Notes under the pieces: generated by a model
Seen by the model: the letters and a program-made list of their open reading frames with translations, nothing else
Database searches by the model: none
Told to the model about the DNA's origin: nothing
Source of the DNA: Actinomycetes bacterium
GTDB taxonomy: Bacteria > Actinomycetota > Actinomycetes > Actinomycetales > Cellulomonadaceae
DNA length: 9,633 nucleotides
Assembly (NCBI GenBank): GCA_021793115.1
Contig: JAJYTJ010000141.1
Coordinates: 1-9,633 of the forward strand
Direction of reading: 5' to 3'
Program-made: the position numbers and the translations under genes
Shown: one piece after another, positions 7,007 to 9,633 of the stretch
Position numbering within the stretch: position 1 is the first letter of the stretch
Layout of the letters: each line of letters starts with the position of its first letter

Positions 7007-7288
7007 ATGCCCGGGTACACCGCCGACAAGGACGCCTACCTCAAGCGTCTCAAGCGCATCGAGGGCCAGGTGCGCGGCATCGCGCGCATGGTGGACGAGG
7101 ACGTCTACTGCATCGACGTCCTCACGCAGATCTCCGCGGTGACCAAGGCACTGCAGGCCGTGAGCATCGGCCTCATGGAGGACCATCTCGGCCACTGCGT
7201 CGTCGACGCCGCGCGCCGGGACCCTGCTGAGGGCGCCGCCAAGGTCCGCGAAGCCAGCGACGCCATCGCGCGGCTCGTCAAGAGCTGA
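7007..7288 (+). CDS. csoR: Copper-sensing transcriptional repressor CsoR
   Basis: A 93-residue all-helical repressor of the CsoR/RcnR family. It binds the operator upstream in its apo form and releases it on Cu(I) binding, switching on copper export. Family signatures are LKRLKRIEGQVRGIARM (12-28) and DVYCIDVLTQISA. The Cu(I) ligands C35, H60 and C64 align with the Cys-His-Cys set of Mycobacterium tuberculosis CsoR (C36, H61, C65). The open frame could begin at GTG 6998 or 7001, but both lie within or next to the -10 box. ATG 7007 gives the usual N-terminus (MPGYTADKD) and coincides with the expected transcription start, so the message is probably leaderless. It heads the operon with copZ 18 bases downstream. 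The operon is very likely autoregulated. Confidence 0.95.
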   Translation: MPGYTADKDAYLKRLKRIEGQVRGIARMVDEDVYCIDVLTQISAVTKALQAVSIGLMEDHLGHCVVDAARRDPAEGAAKVREASDAIARLVKS

Positions 7289-7295
7289 CACCCCG

Positions 7296-7301
7296 AAGGA
7301 G
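7296..7301 (+). promoter_or_regulatory. Strong ribosome binding site of copZ
   Basis: AAGGAG lies 5 bases before the copZ ATG. It stands out because vapB, the ATPase gene and csoR have no such site. It supports the 7307 start and strong independent translation of the copper chaperone. Confidence 0.8.
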
Positions 7302-7306
7302 ACACC

Positions 7307-7537
7307 ATGACCACCGCCACCTACGCCGTCGACGGCATGACCTGCGAGCACTGCGTGCACCACGTCACGTCCGAGATCACCGCGCTGCCCGGCGTCAGCG
7401 ACGTCCACATCGACCTCGTCGTCGGCGGGTCCTCGTCCGTCACCGTGACGTCCGAGGCGCCGCTGGACCCGGCCGCCGTCGAGGCCGCCGTGGTCGAGGC
7501 CGGCTACGTGCTGGCCCCCAAGAAGTCCCTCCTGTAG
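7307..7537 (+). CDS. copZ: Copper chaperone CopZ (heavy-metal-associated domain)
   Basis: A 76-residue cytoplasmic protein consisting of one heavy-metal-associated ferredoxin-like domain. The metal-binding motif GMTCEHC carries C13 and C16, which bind Cu(I) and pass it to the matching domain of CopA. The remainder follows the family pattern: a helix ending in LPGVSDVHIDL, a strand around SSVTVTSE, then AVEAAVVEAGYVL. Length is typical for free-standing CopZ. It lies 18 bases after csoR and 87 bases before copA and should share the CsoR-controlled transcript. HEHC-type chaperones can bind other soft metals, but the csoR/copA neighbours make copper the likely cargo. Confidence 0.94.
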   Translation: MTTATYAVDGMTCEHCVHHVTSEITALPGVSDVHIDLVVGGSSSVTVTSEAPLDPAAVEAAVVEAGYVLAPKKSLL

Positions 7538-7554
7538 CACCGTCGCGCCCCACG

Positions 7555-7594
7555 CCCCGGCCCCGAGAGGCCGGCCGGGGTCGTCGGGCCCGAC
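7555..7594. repeat. GC-rich hairpins between copZ and copA
   Basis: CCCCGGCC at 7555-7562 pairs with GGCCGGGG at 7573-7580 around a 10-base loop; a shorter alternative stem uses CCGGCC (7557-7562) with GGCCGG (7569-7574). It is followed by a perfect 12-base palindrome GTCGGGCCCGAC at 7583-7594. There is no T-run, so this is not a textbook terminator. It may act as an RNA stability element or partial terminator that makes copZ more abundant than copA. Chance pairing in GC-rich DNA is possible. No CsoR-like palindrome is seen in this 87-base gap. Confidence 0.45.
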
Positions 7595-7624
7595 GCGACG
7601 TGACGATCCTCGAGAGAAGCACCC

Positions 7625-9633
7625 ATGAGTACCGAGACGCGTGAGATCGACCTCGCCGTCGAGGGCATGACCTGCTCGTCCTGCGTGGCGCGGGTGGAGA
7701 AGAAGCTCAACCGCGTGCCGGGCGTCCAGGCGACCGTGAACCTCGCGCTGGAATCGGCGCACGTGCGCGTCGCAGCGCCGGAGGACGGGTCGGCGCCGGC
7801 CGACCTCGACGCCCTGGTCGCGGCCGTGCGCGCCGCCGGCTACGACGCGCACCTGGTGCAGCCCGCCTTCGCGCGGGCGGCCGCGGCCGTGGCGGGCGAC
7901 GAGACGCGGGACCTCGTGCCGGACGCGGACACCGCGACCGCGCACGGGACCGCCGACGAGCGCCCCGCCCACACCGCCGACGACATGGCGCTGTCCGGCA
8001 TGTCGCACCCGGGGATGGAGCACGACGAGGCCACCGACACGTCGGCGCCGACGGACACCCGCGGCGACGACCTGCGCCACCGGCTGCGGGTGGCCGCCGT
8101 GCTCGCGGTGCCGGTGGTGCTGCTGTCGATGGTGCCGCCGCTGCAGTTCCGCGGCTGGCAGTGGGTGGTCGCCGTGCTGGCGCTGCCCGTGGTGACCTGG
8201 GCGGCCTGGCCGTTCCACAAGGCCGCGGCGCGGGCCGCCCGGCACGGTTCGTCCACCATGGACACGCTCGTGTCCATCGGCGTCATCGCCGCCACCGGCT
8301 GGTCGCTCTGGGCGCTGCTGCTGGGTGGCACGGGACAGCTCGGGCTCCGCATGTCCGCCACGCTCGTCCCGGCACGCACCGGCGCGATGGCCCACCCGGA
8401 GCTGTACTTCGAGGCCGCCGCCGTGGTCACGACGTTCCTGCTCGCGGGGCGGTTCGCCGAGCACCGTGCCCGTCGGCGCGCGGGCGACGCGCTGCGCTCG
8501 CTCCTGGACCTCGGCGCGAAGGACGTCGCGCTCCTGGTCGACGGCGCCGAGCGGCGCGTCCCGGTGGCGCAGCTCCACGTCGGGGACCAGTTCGCTGTGC
8601 GCGCCGGCGAGAAGATCGCCACGGACGGCGTGGTGGTCTCCGGCCAGGCGGCGGTCGACACCTCGCTGCTCACGGGCGAGCCCGTGCCCGTGGACGTCGG
8701 CCCGGGCGACGAGGTGACGGGCGCGACCGTCAGCACGTCCGGCCACCTCGTCGTGCGCGCCACGCGCGTGGGCGAGCAGACGCGCCTCGCGCAGATCGGC
8801 CGGCTGGTCTCGGCCGCGCAGACCGGCAAGGCGCCGGTGCAGCGGCTCGCCGACCGGATCTCCGCGGTGTTCGTCCCGGCGGTCATCACGCTGGCGCTGC
8901 TCACGCTCGCGGTCTGGCTGTCCACCGGGCACGGCGTGCAGGAGTCGTTCACGGCCGCCGTCGCGGTGCTCATCATCGCGTGCCCCTGCGCGCTGGGGCT
9001 GGCCACGCCGACCGCGCTGCTCGTCGGCTCCGGCCGCGGCGCCCAGCTCGGCATCCTCATCTCCGGGCCCGAGGTGCTCGAGCGCACCCGCACGGCCGAC
9101 ACCGTGGTGCTGGACAAGACCGGCACGCTCACGCAGGGCCGGATGGCGCTGGTCGACGTGGTGCCCGCACCCGGCGCCTCGCGCGACGACGTGCTGGCGT
9201 GGGCGGCCGCCCTCGAGCGACTCTCCGAGCACCCGGTCGCGGCCGCCATCGCCGCCGCGGCGCCGCAGCACGCCCTCGTCGCGGCAGCCTCGTCGGCGGA
9301 CGCCGGCGCCCCCGCCGCGGTCCCGGGCCAGGCGCTCGCCGCGGGCGTCTCCACGCCGGCCGTCACCGGCTTCGTCACCGTCCCTGGGCGCGGGGTCTCC
9401 GGTGACGTGCGGCGGGGCGACGAGACCCGGCGCGTGCTCGTCGGCAGCCCGGCCTACCTGCGCGAGGCCGGCCTGGACACGGCCGTGCTCGACGCGGCGC
9501 TGCAGGCCGCGGAGGCCGACGGCGGGACCGCCGTCATGGCCGGCTGGGACGGCGCGGCGCACGGCGTGCTGGTGCTGCGCGACCCGCTCAAGCCGACGAG
9601 CGCCCAGGCGGTCGCCGAGCTGCGGGCGCTCGG
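7625..9633 (+). CDS. copA: Copper-exporting P1B-type ATPase CopA (3' end outside the window)
   Basis: The first 669 residues of a membrane ATPase that pumps Cu(I) out of the cytoplasm. The N-terminal metal-binding domain has GMTCSSC (C17, C20). A linker of about 80 residues contains a Met/His cluster (M121, M126, H128, M131, H133). Membrane helices are seen near 156-173, 180-197, 212-233, 261-276, 416-432 and 440-460, the last holding the copper-site motif C453-P454-C455. The actuator loop has TGEP (350-353), the phosphorylation motif is DKTGTLT with D497 as the phosphorylated aspartate, and the nucleotide-domain HP pair is H536-P537. The GDGxND hinge and last two membrane helices lie past the right edge. 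ATG 7625 follows a weak GAGAGAAG ribosome site at 7612-7619 and puts the metal domain at the N-terminus. With csoR and copZ it forms a copper-detoxification operon. Cu(I) specificity follows from CPC plus context. Confidence 0.95.
   Translation, partial: MSTETREIDLAVEGMTCSSCVARVEKKLNRVPGVQATVNLALESAHVRVAAPEDGSAPADLDALVAAVRAAGYDAHLVQPAFARAAAAVAGDETRDLVPDADTATAHGTADERPAHTADDMALSGMSHPGMEHDEATDTSAPTDTRGDDLRHRLRVAAVLAVPVVLLSMVPPLQFRGWQWVVAVLALPVVTWAAWPFHKAAARAARHGSSTMDTLVSIGVIAATGWSLWALLLGGTGQLGLRMSATLVPARTGAMAHPELYFEAAAVVTTFLLAGRFAEHRARRRAGDALRSLLDLGAKDVALLVDGAERRVPVAQLHVGDQFAVRAGEKIATDGVVVSGQAAVDTSLLTGEPVPVDVGPGDEVTGATVSTSGHLVVRATRVGEQTRLAQIGRLVSAAQTGKAPVQRLADRISAVFVPAVITLALLTLAVWLSTGHGVQESFTAAVAVLIIACPCALGLATPTALLVGSGRGAQLGILISGPEVLERTRTADTVVLDKTGTLTQGRMALVDVVPAPGASRDDVLAWAAALERLSEHPVAAAIAAAAPQHALVAAASSADAGAPAAVPGQALAAGVSTPAVTGFVTVPGRGVSGDVRRGDETRRVLVGSPAYLREAGLDTAVLDAALQAAEADGGTAVMAGWDGAAHGVLVLRDPLKPTSAQAVAELRAL

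Noticed and set aside
8672..8683. TGEP instead of TGES in the CopA actuator loop as a possible defect
   Set aside because: The catalytic glutamate is present, and copper ATPases such as Escherichia coli CopA also have TGEP.
6974..9562. An 862-codon open frame on the minus strand across the whole copper operon
   Set aside because: It covers csoR, copZ and copA, all with clear family motifs on the plus strand. Its translation is rich in Arg, Gly, Ala and His without domain motifs, as expected for a stop-poor shadow in high-GC DNA.
1..9633. CRISPR arrays, tRNA or rRNA genes, insertion sequences
   Set aside because: No regularly spaced repeats, no tRNA-like cloverleaf and no transposase frames or flanking terminal repeats were recognised by eye.

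Overview
The window is very GC-rich throughout, with strongly G/C-ending codons. Three of its genes seem to start at or next to the transcription start without a Shine-Dalgarno site. Its copper operon has the actinobacterial CsoR-CopZ-CopA form. Together these suggest a high-GC actinobacterium, and the protein style resembles Micrococcales relatives of Cellulomonas or Cellulosimicrobium; that lineage call is inference. All supported genes lie on the plus strand. The long open frames on the minus strand look like GC-driven shadows.

Region 1 (1-6968) looks like part of an anti-phage or DNA-modification locus. It opens with a DUF1156-family adenine-type DNA methyltransferase (17-2830) and closes with a large DUF499-type ATPase carrying an N-terminal Swt1-type HEPN domain (3618-6968). 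Methylase-ATPase pairs of this kind are known from defence islands, usually with a large helicase or nuclease next to them, as in helicase-methylase-ATPase arrangements. No helicase is visible here; it would have to lie upstream of base 1. A VapBC-type toxin-antitoxin pair (2927-3558) sits between the two large genes. It has its own probable promoter, and an inverted repeat that could be its autoregulatory operator.

Region 2 (6969-9633) is a copper-homeostasis operon beginning only 38 bases after the ATPase gene. A CsoR-type operator overlaps the -10 box, followed by csoR, the chaperone copZ and the copper-exporting P1B-ATPase copA, which runs off the right edge. Cu(I) binding to CsoR should release the operator. 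CopZ would then carry Cu(I) to CopA for export. GC-rich hairpins separate copZ from copA.

The points most worth checking are the toxin-antitoxin pair embedded in a methylase/ATPase defence locus, the HEPN motif of the ATPase, which seems to lack its usual arginine, and what lies upstream of base 1.
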